Translations under genes and position numbers: made by a program | Notes under the pieces: model-generated | Databases searched by the model: none | Told to the model about the DNA's origin: nothing | What the model saw: only the letters and a program-made list of their open reading frames with translations | Shown here: in pieces, positions 63,202 to 64,000 of the stretch | How the letters are laid out: the number at the start of each line of letters is the position of its first letter | Numbering within the stretch: position 1 is the first letter of the stretch | Assembly: GCF_003182135.1 (NCBI RefSeq) | Contig: NZ_QGTL01000004.1 | Coordinates: forward strand, 434,001 to 498,000 | Origin: Nocardia neocaledoniensis | Lineage (GTDB): Bacteria; Actinomycetota; Actinomycetes; Mycobacteriales; Mycobacteriaceae | Reading direction: 5' to 3' | Length of the DNA stretch: 64,000 bases

Positions 63202-63453
63202 ATGACTACCGCGATCACCGCCACTGACGCTCGCAAGGGCCTGTTCCCGTTGATCGAGCAGGTCAACCAGGACCACACCGCTATCGAAATCGTCTCCAAG
63301 AAGGGCAATGCCGTGCTGTTGTCCAAGGAGGACTACGACGCCATGGTGGAGACCGCCTACCTCTTGTCGAGCCCGGCCAACGCTGCTCGGCTATTACGCA
63401 GCCTGGAGGCTACCCGCCGTGGTGAGTACACCGAGCGGGCGCTGGTCGAGTGA
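63202..63453 (+). CDS. YefM/Phd-family antitoxin
   Basis: An 83-residue antitoxin. MTTAITATDARKGLFPLIEQV is the Phd/YefM N-terminal dimerisation and DNA-binding domain, with NAVLLSKEDYDAMVETAYLL following. The C-terminal part (NAARLLRSLEATRRGEYTE) is the toxin-neutralising helix. ATG 63202 lies just after the operator. It overlaps the toxin gene by 4 bp. It likely represses its own operon with the toxin as corepressor, as the family does. Confidence 0.93.
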   Translation: MTTAITATDARKGLFPLIEQVNQDHTAIEIVSKKGNAVLLSKEDYDAMVETAYLLSSPANAARLLRSLEATRRGEYTERALVE

Positions 63454-63704
63454 AGGTTACCTTCACCGAAGACGGATGGGATGACTACACCCATTGGACT
63501 ATGACCGATCGGCGAATGGTGAAGCGGATCAACGAGTTGATCCGCGACATCACCCGCGATCCGTACGCCGGTATCGGTAAACCCGAACGGCTGAAGCACC
63601 TCGCGGACAACGCCTGGTCGCGCCGCATTGATCAGGAGCACCGCCTCGTATACGTAGTCATTGACAACATGGTGATCGTGCAGCAAGCCAGGTTCCACTA
63701 CTGA
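63450..63704 (+). CDS. YoeB/Txe-family toxin (mRNA endoribonuclease)
   Basis: An 84-residue RelE-superfamily toxin that cuts mRNA at the ribosome. YoeB features are present: the KPERLKHL segment with the catalytic Glu, WSRRIDQEHRLVYVV with Arg and His, and the C-terminal ARFHY with the conserved His-Tyr end. GTG 63450 overlaps the antitoxin stop. The full length and intact C-terminus suggest an active toxin. It precedes copy B of the 59-bp repeat by 35 bp. Confidence 0.93.
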   Translation: MKVTFTEDGWDDYTHWTMTDRRMVKRINELIRDITRDPYAGIGKPERLKHLADNAWSRRIDQEHRLVYVVIDNMVIVQQARFHY

Positions 63705-63739
63705 CCAGTGACACGTCGGCCGTCGATGAATTCCTCGCG

Positions 63740-63798
63740 GGGCGAGACCGCGCTGCCCGCGCCGATCCCCCCGACGGCGGTCGCCCAGCGCTGATCGC
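63740..63798 (+). repeat. 59-bp direct repeat, copy B (gltD 3' end remnant)
   Basis: This is identical to 62577-62635. Upstream similarity continues (GTCGATGAATTCCTCG against GTCGACAAGTTCCTCG), so the duplicated segment is longer but diverged. It carries the last codons and stop of gltD without the rest of the gene. It shows a duplicated target or attachment end. Confidence 0.92.
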
Positions 63799-63820
63799 GC
63801 GCTGAGCAGCGAATACCCCC

Positions 63821-63855
63821 GGCGCCCGTGGACTTTCGAGTCCACGGGCGCTTTC
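63821..63855 (+). terminator. Second gltD-type terminator with TTCG loop
   Basis: GGCGCCCGTGGACT pairs with AGTCCACGGGCGCT (13 pairs plus one G-T wobble) around a TTCG tetraloop, followed by TTCGCG. The core matches the gltBD terminator at 62645, so the repeat unit appears to include the terminator. Confidence 0.8.
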
Positions 63856-64000
63856 GCGTCTCGGCGCCGGTAGCCACAGGTGTGCCTAGGGGGCTGAACT
63901 GGGTAGGGGCGCAACGGATTCGATGCGTCGGCAAACGACGTGGCTGATCTTCGGTGCAGCACATAGACTTTCCGTTATCGATGTGTAACCGGTGATCCGA
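63856..64000. other. Window end, no gene seen
   Basis: This 145-bp tail after the second terminator has no supported reading frame. It may hold the promoter of a gene to the right (CATAGACT around 63963), which cannot be judged here. Confidence 0.4.

Noticed and set aside
62632..63739. Insertion sequence or integron as carrier of the toxin-antitoxin cassette
   Set aside because: No transposase, integrase, terminal inverted repeats or attC-like site are seen; only the direct repeat of the gltD end supports mobility.

Overview
This GC-rich window is the replication-origin region of an actinomycete in the Mycobacteriales, most likely Nocardia or a close Nocardiaceae relative. The evidence is gene order. 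The left half reads parB-parA-rsmG-jag-yidC-yidD-rnpA-rpmH on the minus strand, then dnaA-oriC-dnaN-recF-dciA-gyrB-gyrA-DUF3566-tRNA-Ile-tRNA-Ala on the plus strand. Further right comes the mycobacterial-type cluster ppiA, PH-domain gene, crgA, pabA/trpG, pknB-pknA-pbpA-rodA-pstP-fhaB, fhaA and tRNA-Leu. Start codons other than ATG, 4-bp stop/start overlaps and apparently leaderless genes are common, as usual in this order.

Layout. 1-6668 (minus): a GNAT-like gene cut by the window edge, chromosome partitioning (parB, parA, a cluster of parS-like sites), 16S rRNA methylation (rsmG), and the membrane-insertion/RNase P/L34 operon. 6669-18356: dnaA with a very long disordered linker, an oriC of about 780 bp, then sliding clamp, RecF, the helicase-loader family protein DciA and DNA gyrase. 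18396-25477: DUF3566 protein, three small or RNA genes, then accessory genes (acyl-CoA-dehydrogenase-like protein, beta-lactamase-fold lipoprotein, DrrAB-like ABC exporter) and a cyclophilin. 25553-38767: divisome and cell-wall control (PH-domain protein, crgA, Ser/Thr kinases with their phosphatase, RodA/PBP and FHA proteins). A folate/pyrimidine-like trio (PabA amidotransferase, RibD-type reductase, RibD-type deaminase) and a CBS protein lie inside this block. 38986-42712: tRNA-Leu, a TetR-hydrolase pair with a visible operator, a methyltransferase and an exported protein. 43391-51206: SpoIIM/RDD divergent pair and an operon of a membrane cyclase, a membrane protein, DUF4129, MoxR ATPase and DUF58. 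51374-55561: a TetR/MFS exporter pair with two operators, and a DUF4407 protein. 56517-62631: glutamate synthase gltBD preceded by a hairpin-rich leader. 62632-63860: a small membrane protein and a YefM/YoeB toxin-antitoxin pair, flanked by an exact 59-bp repeat of the gltD 3' end.

The most unusual signals are: (i) four near-identical 18-bp palindromes in oriC, arranged as two pairs with exactly 22 bp between copies; (ii) the Tyr/Glu/Pro-rich linker of about 300 residues in DnaA; (iii) the gltD-end duplication bracketing the toxin-antitoxin cassette; (iv) PabA translationally coupled to a RibD-type reductase next to a separate RibD-type deaminase; (v) a multi-hairpin leader before gltB and a pair of strong hairpins at 22409-22477. 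No rRNA, insertion sequence, prophage or CRISPR array was seen.
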